Source of the DNA: Flavobacterium segetis
GTDB lineage: Bacteria > Bacteroidota > Bacteroidia > Flavobacteriales > Flavobacteriaceae
DNA length: 64,000 nt
Direction: 5' to 3'
Assembly: GCF_900129575.1 (NCBI RefSeq)
Contig: NZ_FQWE01000005.1
Location: 301,243 to 365,242 of the forward strand
Part shown: piece after piece, positions 1 through 9,028 of the stretch
How the letters are laid out: each line of letters begins with the position of its first letter
Numbering within the stretch: position 1 is the first letter of the stretch
Notes under the pieces: generated by a model
Told to the model about the DNA's origin: nothing
Databases searched by the model: none
The model's input: the letters and a program-made list of their open reading frames with translations, nothing else
Translations under genes and position numbers: made by a program

Positions 1-329
1 TTACATTCGTAAACTTTTATTAAATTTATTTTAGTGCTAGAAAATATTAATTGTAAAATCGAATTCTTTGAGAACGTTAAGAATCTTTTTTTTATGCAAG
101 ATCAGGTATCGGCTTAATATGCAGATCAAATAGGAATAATTATTTTATCTGCTTGTGATGCTTTCAGCATTAAAAATTAAATTTAACATAAAGAAGATAC
201 ATCTGCGATTAAATATTTGAATTTAGACTTAATTAGAATTCATAACTTTTAAACTAACTTTTCGTGATTTTATCTCAAACCTCGTTATTATAAACCGGCA
301 GTTAATTCCACTCATCTTTATCTTAAGTT
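1..329. other. AT-rich intergenic region, no gene seen
   Basis: This 329-nt stretch lies downstream of rlmH and reaches the left edge of the window. Neither strand has a convincing reading frame. The only structure noticed is a weak 7-bp hairpin at 156-172 without a following T tract. It may contain the end or promoter of a gene outside the window, but nothing here supports a call. Confidence 0.5.
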
Positions 330-803
330 TCACTGATGATGGTATGGTTCATTTTTTAAAATAGTAAATCCACGGTATAGTTGTTCGATAAAAAACAAAC
401 GCACCATTTGATGAGAAAAAGTCATTAACGATAGGGAAATTCTTCCTTTAGCTTTCATATAAATAGTATCTGAAAAACCATAAGGTCCACCTATTACAAA
501 AACTAATGTCTTAACACCTGAATTCATTTTTTTTTGTAATTCACTTGAAAAAGATAGACTAGAAAAGGTTTTGCCGTTTTCATCTAATAAAATGAGGTGA
601 TCAGTGGTTGTGATTTTAGATAAAATTAATTCACCTTCTTTCTCTTTTTGTTGGCTTTCTGATAAGTTTTTTACATTTTTAATATCGGGTATTACTTCTA
701 AGTCAAATTTGACATAAAAACTTAAACGTTTGGTGTAATCGTCAACTAAAGTTTGTAATGCTTTGTTATCGGTTTTACCAATAGCTATTAATTTGATGTT
801 CAT
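330..803 (-). CDS. rlmH: 23S rRNA (pseudouridine1915-N3) methyltransferase RlmH
   Basis: A SPOUT-class methyltransferase that methylates pseudouridine 1915 in helix 69 of 23S rRNA on assembled 70S ribosomes, using S-adenosylmethionine. The 157-residue length is normal for the family. The knot motif LVFVIGGPYGF lies at residues 100-110, SLSLMTFSHQMVR at about 123-135, and the protein ends NEPYHHQ, close to the usual NxPYHK end. It starts 24 nt after the CIA30 gene and is probably the last gene of the minus-strand set beginning at 1798. Confidence 0.96.
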   Translation of the reverse strand: MNIKLIAIGKTDNKALQTLVDDYTKRLSFYVKFDLEVIPDIKNVKNLSESQQKEKEGELILSKITTTDHLILLDENGKTFSSLSFSSELQKKMNSGVKTLVFVIGGPYGFSDTIYMKAKGRISLSLMTFSHQMVRLFFIEQLYRGFTILKNEPYHHQ

Positions 804-827
804 TTTTTCAATTAAGGCTTTAAATTA

Positions 828-1388
828 CTATTGCACTTTTATACTGGCGATTAATAATTTAAAATTTTCTACTTCTTTATTGCCTATTAAAAAGGCTACT
901 TCTTCTAATTTTGAACCATCATAATTTGGAATCGCTAATTTTTGACCTCTAAACGCAGGATATAGTTCCTGTGTTGGAATCATTATTGTTTCCCACTCCC
1001 CTGATGTTTGAAAAGGGAAGACATATGATTGCGCATCGTTTTTGTTAGACTTTACACGAAACTGATACGATTTACCATCGCCTTTCAAACGGAGTCTAAA
1101 AAACTGACTGTTTTTAGCAGAAATAGGATTGCCATTGTACCGTACCGAACAAAATCCGCCATTATTTTCAAGAGAAATTTTCCCTTCAAAAGTGCCTTCG
1201 CCGTTTTCATTTAGGTAAAATTGACTTTTAGACTTCCCACCCATAACTCCGTCATTGACTACTTGCCAATTGCTTAAATCGCTTTTTGAACTAAATTCAA
1301 ATATTATTAGATCATTCATTACTATCGGATTTATTAGGAATAGTAATATTACGCTTTTGGTAATGGTGCGCCAACGGCTATATCGCAT
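828..1388 (-). CDS. CIA30 family protein (NDUFAF1-like fold)
   Basis: Residues 25-186 match the CIA30 family, named after a mitochondrial complex I assembly factor. The signature NDGVMGGKS is at residues 45-53. The bacterial role is not established; the fold is a carbohydrate-binding-like jelly roll. The chosen ATG gives a hydrophobic N-terminus at about residues 11-26 that could be a signal or anchor, but it overlaps the upstream lipoprotein gene by 40 nt. An ATG at 1319 (MNDLIIFEF) would avoid the overlap and remove the hydrophobic leader, so the start is uncertain. It is probably co-transcribed with the lipoprotein gene and rlmH. Confidence 0.8.
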   Translation of the reverse strand: MRYSRWRTITKSVILLFLINPIVMNDLIIFEFSSKSDLSNWQVVNDGVMGGKSKSQFYLNENGEGTFEGKISLENNGGFCSVRYNGNPISAKNSQFFRLRLKGDGKSYQFRVKSNKNDAQSYVFPFQTSGEWETIMIPTQELYPAFRGQKLAIPNYDGSKLEEVAFLIGNKEVENFKLLIASIKVQ

Positions 1389-1798
1389 CTGTGATTTGTT
1401 TGTCCGTGGGGAGGATTCATACCTTCTGCCGTTGGAGTTGTTACAACAGGATTTTGAGTTATTACATTTGGAGCGACAGCTGTAGTTACTGTTGGATTAG
1501 CAGTAGTAACAACCGGCTTCGTAGTTGATGAAGGCGTATTTAACGGCGCACCAACAGGAATTTCGCAACGATGTCCTGGCTGCCCGTGTGCTGGATTCAT
1601 TCCAGCAACAGTGGTAGAAGGGGAGACGGGAGAAGCTTCAGTTGCTGCAACCTGCTGCTGAGATTTCATTTGGTTACCCACTTCAGTAAATGGAACAACA
1701 TTGGTTGGAGTTGTCTTCGTAACGCTAGTTTCTGTTTCATTTTTACATGATGTTAAGGAAACAGCTGCTACTAAAGCTAGGCTCATTATATATTTCAT
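1349..1798 (-). CDS. lipoprotein with duplicated HGQ-HRC-VGAPL motif
   Basis: A 149-residue predicted lipoprotein whose lipobox LTSC puts the acylated cysteine at residue 18. The middle is Thr/Val/Pro-rich and low in complexity. Two copies of a roughly 22-residue motif occur at about residues 66-87 and 126-147. The shared pattern is GMNPxHGQxxxHRC[ED]IxVGAPL, and the second copy is almost at the C-terminus. I recall similar short proteins from other flavobacteria but know of no function. The fixed His and Cys residues could bind a metal, haem or disulfide partner, which is inference. It is the first gene of a likely operon with the CIA30 gene and rlmH. Confidence 0.85.
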   Translation of the reverse strand: MKYIMSLALVAAVSLTSCKNETETSVTKTTPTNVVPFTEVGNQMKSQQQVAATEASPVSPSTTVAGMNPAHGQPGHRCEIPVGAPLNTPSSTTKPVVTTANPTVTTAVAPNVITQNPVVTTPTAEGMNPPHGQTNHRCDIAVGAPLPKA

Positions 1799-1823
1799 AA
1801 AAAAGGTATTAAATTACTATTTC

Positions 1824-1855
1824 CAAATATATGATTTTATATACTGATCTGCCAA
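1824..1855 (-). promoter_or_regulatory. promoter of lipoprotein-CIA30-rlmH genes
   Basis: Read on the minus strand, TTG (1855-1853) is followed after 21 bp by TATATTTG (1831-1824). This fits the Bacteroidota -33/-7 pattern TTG-N19-21-TAnnTTTG. The start codon at 1798 would lie about 20 nt after transcription start. Confidence 0.6.
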
Positions 1856-2017
1856 TTATTACTGTTGATTTTAACTTAAAAACTATATTTTGGTTCACCT
1901 CAAAAACTGTTGAAGAAAATATGTAGATTTTCTATTTAATTTTCAAAAAGAACACAATGGCTAAATTTTCAAATTCGTAAAATATGCAGTACTTTAGCGT
2001 TCAGTAAATAGTATAAA

Positions 2018-2875
2018 ATGATTAGTGAAAAGCAATTCCAAAAAGAGTTAGAATTAATAATAGAAAATGCTATAAGAGAAGATGTTGGTACTGGTGATTA
2101 TAGTTCGTTAGCTTGTATTCCTGCTACTGCTACAGGAAAAGCTAAATTACTTGTAAAAGAGGACGGGATTATTGCTGGAGTAACTTTTGCTAAAATGATA
2201 TTTAATTACGTAGATCCAGATTTACAAATTGAGACATTTATTGAAGATGGCACTGCTGTTAAAAAAGGTGATGTTGTTTTTCATGTTTCCGGAAGTTCAC
2301 AATCTATTTTAAAGTCAGAACGAGTTATTCTAAATTCAATGCAACGAATGTCAGCTATTGCCACAAAAACCGCCGATTATGTTCGTTTGCTGCAAGGAAC
2401 AAATACTAAAATTTTAGACACACGTAAAACAACGCCCGGATTTAGAGCTTGTGAAAAGTGGGCCGTAAAAATTGGTGGTGGTGAAAATCACCGTTTCGCA
2501 CTATATGATATGGTGATGTTGAAAGATAATCACAATGATTTTGCTGGCGGTATTACCTTGGCTATAGCCAAAACCAAATCATATCTTAAAGAAAATAAGC
2601 TTAATCTTAAAATAATTGTAGAAGCTAGAAACTTAGAAGAAATTAAAGAAATACTGGCTAATGATGGAGTTTATAGAATTTTGATAGACAATTTCGATTT
2701 TGAAGATACGAAAAAAGCAGTAAATTTGATTGGCGATAAATGTTTGACAGAATCATCAGGAAATATTAATGAAAAAACAATTCGAAGTTATGCCGAATGT
2801 GGAGTTAATTATATTTCATCGGGTGCATTGACACATTCTGTCTGTAATATGGATTTGAGCCTCAAAGCAATATGA
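2018..2875 (+). CDS. nadC: nicotinate-nucleotide pyrophosphorylase (carboxylating)
   Basis: Quinolinate phosphoribosyltransferase, which converts quinolinate and PRPP to nicotinate mononucleotide, CO2 and pyrophosphate in de novo NAD synthesis. The 285 residues match the family. The PRPP/quinolinate-binding stretch DTRKTTPGFR is at residues 134-143, followed by KIGGGENHR at 151-159 and MLKDNH at 167-172. SERVILN at 100-106 is also typical. Its stop overlaps the next start by 4 nt (ATGA), so translation may be coupled to the BrkB-type gene. No nadA or nadB is nearby. Confidence 0.97.
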   Translation: MISEKQFQKELELIIENAIREDVGTGDYSSLACIPATATGKAKLLVKEDGIIAGVTFAKMIFNYVDPDLQIETFIEDGTAVKKGDVVFHVSGSSQSILKSERVILNSMQRMSAIATKTADYVRLLQGTNTKILDTRKTTPGFRACEKWAVKIGGGENHRFALYDMVMLKDNHNDFAGGITLAIAKTKSYLKENKLNLKIIVEARNLEEIKEILANDGVYRILIDNFDFEDTKKAVNLIGDKCLTESSGNINEKTIRSYAECGVNYISSGALTHSVCNMDLSLKAI

Positions 2876-3792
2876 GCGTAGAAATTGAAGGTAAACTTGA
2901 AAGAATTCCCATTTTGCGGAATCTTGTCCATGGGTTGAAGAAAATAAAACTTCCTTGGCTCGAAGGCTTATCTCTATATGATTTACTAGAACTATATGGT
3001 TTTGGTATTGTAGAGAGCGCCTTAACTTATCATGCAAGTGCGATTGCATTTAGTTTTTTTATGGCTCTTTTTCCTTTTGCATTGTTTATTCTAAATTTAA
3101 TTCCATTTATTCCTATTGAAGGTTTTCAAGAAGATTTTCTAATGTTTGTAAAAGATGGAGTGCCGCCTAACACGTACGATGCTATTTACCAAATAATAAC
3201 AGATATTCTTAACAATAGCGATTCTGGTTTACTGTCTTCGGGTTTTATACTTTCCATTTTTTTGATGGCAAATGGTTTAAACGGAATTTTAGGTGGTTTC
3301 CAAACTTCACGTCATGTTTTAGTAAAAAGAGGGTTTATAAAGCAGTTTTTGGTTGCTCTTGCCATGTCCCTACTATTATCTTTGTTATTGATTGTAACGG
3401 TTTCGACAATTGTAGTTTTTGAAGTAGTTATTCAAAACACCGTTTTTAGTGATCAAATTCAGTTTATAGTTCTAGGACGATACGCCTTTGTAATTATAAT
3501 GATTTTAATCACAACTTCTGTACTTTTTAAATTTGGAACAAAGCACGACAATGAGAGAGCTTTTATTTCAATAGGGTCGGTATTTACTACAATCTTAATT
3601 GTTATCGACTCCTACTTATTTGGAATTTGGGTTAAAAACTTTTCGCAATACAATGAATTATATGGGTCGATAGGTACATTATTAGTCTTGATGTTCTACA
3701 TTTGGATAAACTGTATGATATTGCTTTTAGGATTTGAGTTGAATGGGACAGTCAATAAATTAAAAGCCAATAATAAAAAATTAAATATTTAA
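2872..3792 (+). CDS. YihY/virulence factor BrkB family inner-membrane protein
   Basis: A 306-residue polytopic membrane protein of the YihY/BrkB (formerly ribonuclease BN) family. There are about six hydrophobic helices between residues 45 and 300, with the conserved opening GIVESALTYHASAIAFSFF at about 49-67. The molecular role is unsettled, and the old RNase assignment belongs to a different protein. It overlaps nadC by 4 nt and is 2 nt before the DUF2147 gene, so these three are probably one transcript. Confidence 0.88.
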   Translation: MSVEIEGKLERIPILRNLVHGLKKIKLPWLEGLSLYDLLELYGFGIVESALTYHASAIAFSFFMALFPFALFILNLIPFIPIEGFQEDFLMFVKDGVPPNTYDAIYQIITDILNNSDSGLLSSGFILSIFLMANGLNGILGGFQTSRHVLVKRGFIKQFLVALAMSLLLSLLLIVTVSTIVVFEVVIQNTVFSDQIQFIVLGRYAFVIIMILITTSVLFKFGTKHDNERAFISIGSVFTTILIVIDSYLFGIWVKNFSQYNELYGSIGTLLVLMFYIWINCMILLLGFELNGTVNKLKANNKKLNI

Positions 3793-3794
3793 AA

Positions 3795-4223
3795 ATGAAA
3801 AATTCGATTACAGTTATTATGTTAGTTTTTGCAATGGCTTCTTATGGTCAAAATTCCGGCGTTATTGGGAAATGGAAAACTATTGATGACGAAACAGGAA
3901 ATGCTAAATCAATTGTGGAGGTCTATGAGCGTTCCGGTAAGATATACGGAAAAGTTATAGAAATTCTCGAAGCTGAAAACCGCAAAAAAGTGTGCAGCAA
4001 TTGTGCTGGTGATGATAAAAATAAACCAATCCTTGGTTTGACAATAATCAAAGGATTAAAAAAAGAAGGAGATGAATACACGGGAGGAAAAATACTCGAC
4101 CCTAAAAATGGTAAGCTTTACAAATGTTTTATCACTCTTGAATCAAAAGATAAATTAAAAGTTCGCGGTTATATTGGTATTTCTTTATTTGGAAGAACGC
4201 AATATTGGTCTAGAGTAAAATAA
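3795..4223 (+). CDS. secreted DUF2147 domain protein
   Basis: A 142-residue protein with a Sec signal peptide ending near residue 19 (ASYGQ) and one DUF2147 domain. Family hallmarks are the opening GKWKTIDDETG, a CSNCAGDDKNKPILG loop with two cysteines, and YIGISLFGRTQYWSR at the end. The fold is a small lipocalin-like beta barrel of unknown ligand, probably periplasmic. It lies 2 nt after the BrkB-type gene. Confidence 0.88.
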   Translation: MKNSITVIMLVFAMASYGQNSGVIGKWKTIDDETGNAKSIVEVYERSGKIYGKVIEILEAENRKKVCSNCAGDDKNKPILGLTIIKGLKKEGDEYTGGKILDPKNGKLYKCFITLESKDKLKVRGYIGISLFGRTQYWSRVK

Positions 4224-4307
4224 TTTTAGATTCCAATCTTCAATCAAAATTAAAATTTTCGGTGAGAACCATTTTAATGATAATCGATAACACATAATCC
4301 ACAATCA

Positions 4308-6788
4308 ATGTATTTCGTTGAAGTAATTTTACCACTTTCCTTAGCAAAAACCTTTACATATAGCATTTCTGAAGCTGAATCTCATTACTTAAAAATAGGA
4401 ATGCGAGTCGCTGTACCATTTGGGAAAAGTAAAATTTATACTGCATTAGCAATTGAAATTCATCAAAATAAGCCTGCATTATACGAAGCAAAGGAAATAC
4501 AACAAATACTGGATGAAAGACCAATAGTAACGAAGATACAAATTTCGCATTGGCAATGGATTGCATCCTATTATATGTGCGCTATTGGTGATGTTTACCG
4601 TGGCGCTATGCCAAGTGCTCTATTGTTGGAAAGCGAGACGTTGATTTCGCAAAAAACAGATTCTTTCGTTGACACAAGTCTGCTCTCTGATGATGAATTT
4701 CTGGTTTATGAAGCACTGCAGCAGCAAAGCTCTTTGAAAGTCCAAGATATAATTGCGATTTTAAACAAGAAAAATATTTTTCCTGTCATACAACAATTGA
4801 TTGACAAAAATATCTTAGTTCTGCAAGAAGAAATTCAGGAAACGTATAAACCGAAGTTGATTAGGTACGTGAAATTAAATTCTAGATATGATTCCAATCA
4901 AGGTTTAACTGATTTGCTGGAAACCTTAAAAAATGCCAACAAGCAAAAGGAAATTGTAATGCGTTATTTCCAATTGAGTGCTGCAGAAAACTCTAAGGCA
5001 AGATTTGAAAATAGAATTACTATGCCGATAACGGTAAAGAAACTTGTGGACGAAACTAATTCATCTGCCGCAATTATAAAAGCATTAATTGAAAAAGAAA
5101 TTTTTGAAGAATATTTTTTACAGCAAGACAGAGTTAATTTCACAGGTAAAATAAGTGAGTTCGAGCTATTATTAAGTGCGGAACAGAAAAAAGCTTTAGT
5201 AGCTATAAAAAATGTTTTTAGTCAAAAAGAAGTGTGCTTACTGCATGGCGTAACTTCTAGTGGTAAGACAGAAATTTACATAAAGCTTATTGAGGAGTAT
5301 TTAGAAAACGGTAAACAAATTTTGTACTTATTACCAGAGATAGCTTTAACAACCCAGTTAGTAGGTCGTTTAAGGAATTATTTTGGAAATAAAGTTGCTG
5401 TATTTCATTCTAAATATAATAATAACGAGCGTATTGAAGTTTGGAATCAAGTATTACAAAAATCAGAAAAAGCACAAATAGTAATAGGAGCAAGGTCAGC
5501 CCTATTTTTACCATTTGATAATTTAGGTTTTATAATTGTTGATGAAGAACATGAGCAAACTTTCAAACAAGCTGATCCTGCCCCAAGATATCATGCGAGA
5601 GATGCCGCAATAGTGTTAGCTCATTCGTTTAAAGCTAAAGTTTTATTGGGATCAGCAACGCCAAGCATCGAAACTTATTTTAACGCTAAAACAGGAAAAT
5701 TTGGTTTAGTTGAAATTACTAAACGGTATGGAAACGTATTGATGCCAAATATTGAATTAGTTGATTTAAAAGAAAAGTACTTTCGAAAAAAAATGACTGG
5801 ACATTTTAGCGATATTCTGATTGAAGAAATAACAGCTGCGTTATCGATGGGAGAACAAGTAATATTATTTCAAAACCGACGAGGCTATTCACCTATAATC
5901 GAATGTATCACATGTGGTCACGTACCACATTGTCAGCAATGTGATGTAAGTTTAACTTATCATAAACATAAAAATCAGTTGCGCTGTCATTATTGCGGGT
6001 ACACAATGGCAAAACCAACACATTGTCAAGCATGTTCCAGTGTAGATTTAACAACTAAAGGATTTGGTACAGAGCAAATTGAACAAGAATTATGCTTTCT
6101 TTTTCCAAATTCAAAGATTGGAAGAATGGATCAAGATACGACTCGTGGAAAGTTTGGTTTTGAAAAAATTATTGACAGTTTTAAAAATAGAGAAATTGAA
6201 ATCTTAGTAGGTACTCAAATGCTAGCTAAAGGATTAGATTTTGATAATGTGAGTTTAGTAGGCGTTATGAATGCAGATAATATGTTGTATCATCCTGACT
6301 TTAGAGCTTTTGAACGTACCTATCAAATGTTAACACAAGTAGCTGGTAGAGCTGGACGTTCGGAGAAGCAGGGAAAAGTAATTATACAAACATACAATCC
6401 TGACCACAATACAATACAGCAAGTAACTACTAATAATTATGAAGCTATGTTTGATGAACAATTGTATGATCGTAAAATTTATAAATATCCTCCTTATTAT
6501 AAAATAATTAAAGTAACATTAAAGCAACGTGATTTTGAAAAATTAAAAACAGGATCTATGTGGCTATATCAAGTTATGAGTCAAAATTTGAATATGCCAG
6601 TTTTGGGACCTGAAGAACCTATTATAAGTAGAATTCGTAATGAGTATATTCGTGTAATCGTGATAAAAATCCCATTGAGCGTTTCGATTGGAAATACAAA
6701 AATCACGATTCAAAAAATGCTAAATAGTTTTGAAGCCGTTTCACAATTTCGATCAATTAAAACAACTTTAAACATCGATTTCTATTAG
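4308..6788 (+). CDS. priA: primosomal protein N' (replication restart helicase PriA)
   Basis: A 3'-to-5' DNA helicase that recognises stalled forks and reloads the replisome. The 826 residues contain the N-terminal DNA-binding region, a Walker A motif GVTSSGKTE near residues 313-321, a DEEH box near 411, and a zinc region at about 530-580 holding the expected eight cysteines. The helicase C-terminal part includes GTQMLAKGLDF and QVAGRAGR. It starts 84 nt after the DUF2147 gene and appears complete. Confidence 0.97.
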   Translation: MYFVEVILPLSLAKTFTYSISEAESHYLKIGMRVAVPFGKSKIYTALAIEIHQNKPALYEAKEIQQILDERPIVTKIQISHWQWIASYYMCAIGDVYRGAMPSALLLESETLISQKTDSFVDTSLLSDDEFLVYEALQQQSSLKVQDIIAILNKKNIFPVIQQLIDKNILVLQEEIQETYKPKLIRYVKLNSRYDSNQGLTDLLETLKNANKQKEIVMRYFQLSAAENSKARFENRITMPITVKKLVDETNSSAAIIKALIEKEIFEEYFLQQDRVNFTGKISEFELLLSAEQKKALVAIKNVFSQKEVCLLHGVTSSGKTEIYIKLIEEYLENGKQILYLLPEIALTTQLVGRLRNYFGNKVAVFHSKYNNNERIEVWNQVLQKSEKAQIVIGARSALFLPFDNLGFIIVDEEHEQTFKQADPAPRYHARDAAIVLAHSFKAKVLLGSATPSIETYFNAKTGKFGLVEITKRYGNVLMPNIELVDLKEKYFRKKMTGHFSDILIEEITAALSMGEQVILFQNRRGYSPIIECITCGHVPHCQQCDVSLTYHKHKNQLRCHYCGYTMAKPTHCQACSSVDLTTKGFGTEQIEQELCFLFPNSKIGRMDQDTTRGKFGFEKIIDSFKNREIEILVGTQMLAKGLDFDNVSLVGVMNADNMLYHPDFRAFERTYQMLTQVAGRAGRSEKQGKVIIQTYNPDHNTIQQVTTNNYEAMFDEQLYDRKIYKYPPYYKIIKVTLKQRDFEKLKTGSMWLYQVMSQNLNMPVLGPEEPIISRIRNEYIRVIVIKIPLSVSIGNTKITIQKMLNSFEAVSQFRSIKTTLNIDFY

Positions 6789-6813
6789 ATTTTTTCAAAA
6801 GGATTATGCTCTC

Positions 6814-6918
6814 ATGAGTATTTTACGGCTTGAAGCGGGAAAAGTTTCGACTAGTCAACGGTTTTATAACATCGAAGGTAAATCGCGATACGATATAGTT
6901 AAACAAGTTATTATTTAG
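6814..6918 (+). CDS. possible 34-residue small ORF
   Basis: ATG at 6814 opens a 34-codon frame ending in TAG at 6918, filling the spacer between priA and the convergent LytTR gene. The product begins MSILRLEAGK and ends SRYDIVKQVII. An AAAAGG stretch lies about 12 nt upstream. The frame stays open back into the end of priA without another ATG, so it could also be a gene remnant. I recognise no family. Coding status is unproven. Confidence 0.25.
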   Translation: MSILRLEAGKVSTSQRFYNIEGKSRYDIVKQVII

Positions 6919-6925
6919 AAAAAAG

Positions 6926-7621
6926 TTATGAAGCGGAAAGCGCTTTTACAAGATCTTCTTTTTTATGACGGCTTAGAGGAATTTTGGTAGGCCCAATTTC
7001 TGCAAATTTACTGTTAAAACGCTCTACCTTATCAACGTTAATGATGTAAGACTTATGAACTCGAACAAATTTATCTTTTGACAAGTCATTTTCGAAAGCC
7101 TTCATTGTTGAAAGCACAAGATTACTATCGTCCTCAGTGACCACTCTTACATAATCACCAAAAGCTTCAATCCACTTAATCTTAGAAGTGAAAATTTTCA
7201 ATTTTTTTAAATTGCTTTTTATGAAAATATGTTCTCCATCTTCATCTTTATTTTCATTTTTAAGTAAATAAAAATCAATTGCTCTTTTTACAGAGGCGTT
7301 AAAACGATCAATAGCAATGGGTTTTTGCAGGTAATCAGTTGCATCATAATCAAAAGCTTTCATTGCATATTCAGCTTTTGAAGTTATAAAAATAATTTGC
7401 GGCTTAATTTTTAAGCCATCTAAAAAATCAAATCCACTAATAACTGGCATTTCAATGTCTAGAAAAATTAAATCTACATTATGTATCGACATGCAACTTT
7501 TCGCTTCAATTGCATTAGAAAAATCACCTATCAAGTGTAGATTTTGATGATTATTAACTAGCTTTGCAATAATCATTCTTTGAATAGAACTGTCATCTAC
7601 TACAACACAATTTAGTTTCAT
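6926..7621 (-). CDS. LytTR-family response regulator
   Basis: A 231-residue two-component regulator. The N-terminal receiver has the acidic pair VVDD (residues 7-10), phosphoacceptor Asp55 in LDIEMP, a Thr in FITS and a Lys in LQKP. A LytTR DNA-binding domain fills about residues 130-228 (IKWIEAFGDYVRVV, VRVHKSYIINV). I chose ATG at 7621; a TTG at 7645 would add eight residues ahead of the usual receiver start. No histidine kinase is adjacent, so the partner is probably elsewhere. Confidence 0.93.
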   Translation of the reverse strand: MKLNCVVVDDSSIQRMIIAKLVNNHQNLHLIGDFSNAIEAKSCMSIHNVDLIFLDIEMPVISGFDFLDGLKIKPQIIFITSKAEYAMKAFDYDATDYLQKPIAIDRFNASVKRAIDFYLLKNENKDEDGEHIFIKSNLKKLKIFTSKIKWIEAFGDYVRVVTEDDSNLVLSTMKAFENDLSKDKFVRVHKSYIINVDKVERFNSKFAEIGPTKIPLSRHKKEDLVKALSAS

Positions 7622-7727
7622 ATTTGAATAGTTTTGTATTAGCAATCGTAAACATACAAAATTCTATTGAATTAAAAGTAGGTAGTCCTATTTTTTTTGT
7701 CCTTTGCCGAATAAAACAGGTTTTAAC

Positions 7728-7757
7728 TTGTTTACTAACCAAAATTGTTTACTTTTG
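7728..7757 (+). promoter_or_regulatory. promoter of rpsF-rpsR-rplI
   Basis: TTG (7728-7730), a 19-bp spacer and TACTTTTG (7750-7757) match the Bacteroidota -33/-7 consensus exactly. A TTG at 7745 that could be read as an upstream start lies inside the promoter, which supports ATG 7787 as the rpsF start. Confidence 0.8.
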
Positions 7758-7786
7758 CACCCAAATTAACAAATAAATATACATTT

Positions 7787-8128
7787 ATGAATCATTATGA
7801 AACTGTTTTCATTTTAAATCCCGTTTTATCTGACACACAGGTAAAGGAAACAGTAAGCAAATTTGAAGATTTTCTTACTACTAGAGGAGCAGAAATGGTA
7901 TCGAAAGAAGATTGGGGCCTGAAAAAAATGGCTTACGAAATTCAAAACAAGAAATCTGGTTTTTACCATTTATTCGAATTCAAAGTTCCAGGAGAAGTTC
8001 TTATTGCTTTTGAAACTGAATTTAGACGTGACGAGAGAATTATGCGTTTTTTAACTGTAAGTTTAGACAAACATGCAATTTCTTGGGCTGAGAGAAGAAG
8101 AACTAAATTAAAAGCAACAAAAGCGTAA
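7787..8128 (+). CDS. rpsF: 30S ribosomal protein S6
   Basis: A component of the small-subunit platform that forms a heterodimer with S18. The 113-residue product starts [15 protein letters not shown], the standard S6 opening, and keeps the ferredoxin-like S6 pattern through [13 protein letters not shown]. The start is placed at ATG 7787 because a longer version from TTG 7745 would begin within the -7 promoter element. It is 2 nt before rpsR. Confidence 0.97.
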   Translation: MNHYETVFILNPVLSDTQVKETVSKFEDFLTTRGAEMVSKEDWGLKKMAYEIQNKKSGFYHLFEFKVPGEVLIAFETEFRRDERIMRFLTVSLDKHAISWAERRRTKLKATKA

Positions 8129-8130
8129 TC

Positions 8131-8427
8131 ATGGCAACACTACAACAATCGGCTTCAGGAAAAAAAGACGGAGATATCAGATATCTTACACCTTTAAACA
8201 TAGAAACTAACAAACAAAAAAAGTATTGTCGTTTCAAAAAATCAGGTATCAAATATATTGATTATAAGGATGCTGATTTCTTATTGAAATTCGTAAACGA
8301 ACAAGGAAAAATTCTTCCACGTCGTTTAACTGGAACTTCATTAAAATTTCAAAGAAAAGTTTCAGTTGCTGTTAAAAGAGCGCGTCACTTAGCTTTAATG
8401 CCATACGTGGCGGATTTACTAAAATAA
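8131..8427 (+). CDS. rpsR: 30S ribosomal protein S18
   Basis: The 98-residue S18 binds 16S rRNA with S6 on the platform. It has the expected [18 protein letters not shown] opening at residues 30-47 and the basic core [23 protein letters not shown]. The N-terminal extension of about 28 residues is usual for Bacteroidota. It lies between rpsF and rplI, the common S6-S18-L9 order. Confidence 0.97.
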   Translation: MATLQQSASGKKDGDIRYLTPLNIETNKQKKYCRFKKSGIKYIDYKDADFLLKFVNEQGKILPRRLTGTSLKFQRKVSVAVKRARHLALMPYVADLLK

Positions 8428-8491
8428 TATTTAACTCAGTTGTTGGTTTTCTGAAACATGAAACCTAACTTCTATAACAAAGGACAACAAC

Positions 8492-8938
8492 ATGGAACTT
8501 ATTTTAAGACAAGACGTTCAAAATTTAGGATTTAAAGATGATATTGTATCGGTAAAAAATGGTTATGGACGTAACTTTTTGATTCCAACTGGTCAAGCTC
8601 ATTTAGCAACTTCTTCTGCAAAGAAAGTATTAGCTGAAAATCTAAAACAAAGAGCACACAAAGAGGCTAAAGTAGTTGGAGATGCAAAAGCATTAGCAGA
8701 TGCACTGAAAGCTATTGAAATTAAAATCTTTGCAAAAGCAGGTGGAGAAAAATTGTTTGGTTCAATCACGAATATAGATATCGCAGAAGCTTTAGCAAAA
8801 GGTGGCCAACAAGTAGATAGAAAATTCATTACCAGCGGTATTGTAAAGCGCACTGGTAAATATAGCGCTAGCGTTCGTTTACACAGAGACGTGATCGTTG
8901 AATTGGATTATGAAATTGTTGCAGAAATTAGCAATTAA
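8492..8938 (+). CDS. rplI: 50S ribosomal protein L9
   Basis: The 148-residue L9 has the typical N-domain MELILRQDVQNLGFKDDIV with the VKNGYGRNFLIPTGQA signature at residues 21-36, a central helix, and a C-terminal domain containing GGEKLFGSITNIDI. It follows rpsR after 64 nt. That spacer contains GTTGTTG and CAACAAC, which could pair around the start. A strong terminator follows the gene. Confidence 0.97.
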   Translation: MELILRQDVQNLGFKDDIVSVKNGYGRNFLIPTGQAHLATSSAKKVLAENLKQRAHKEAKVVGDAKALADALKAIEIKIFAKAGGEKLFGSITNIDIAEALAKGGQQVDRKFITSGIVKRTGKYSASVRLHRDVIVELDYEIVAEISN

Positions 8939-8963
8939 TTAATATTTTGTTCACATTAAAAAA

Positions 8964-8992
8964 AAATCACTCTCAGGAGTGATTTTTTTTTG
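8964..8992 (+). terminator. Rho-independent terminator after rplI
   Basis: TCACTC (8967-8972), loop TCAG, GAGTGA (8977-8982), extended by flanking A/T pairs and followed by a T tract. The flanking A run also makes it usable on the other strand. Confidence 0.85.
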
Positions 8993-9028
8993 TTTAATTT
9001 CGCTCCACAAATAACATAAATTTAACTG

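Noticed and set aside
156..172. Hairpin as a terminator after rlmH
   Set aside because: The stem is short and A/T-rich, over 150 nt past the stop, and no T tract follows on either strand.
7745..7786. Extended rpsF reading from TTG 7745
   Set aside because: The extension overlaps the -7 promoter element TACTTTTG, and S6 proteins start at MNHYE-type openings.
8599..8853. Antisense open frame inside rplI
   Set aside because: It mirrors a real ribosomal protein gene and has no independent start signal or family similarity. The same holds for the antisense frames in priA, ligA, fabV, coaBC and the symporter gene.
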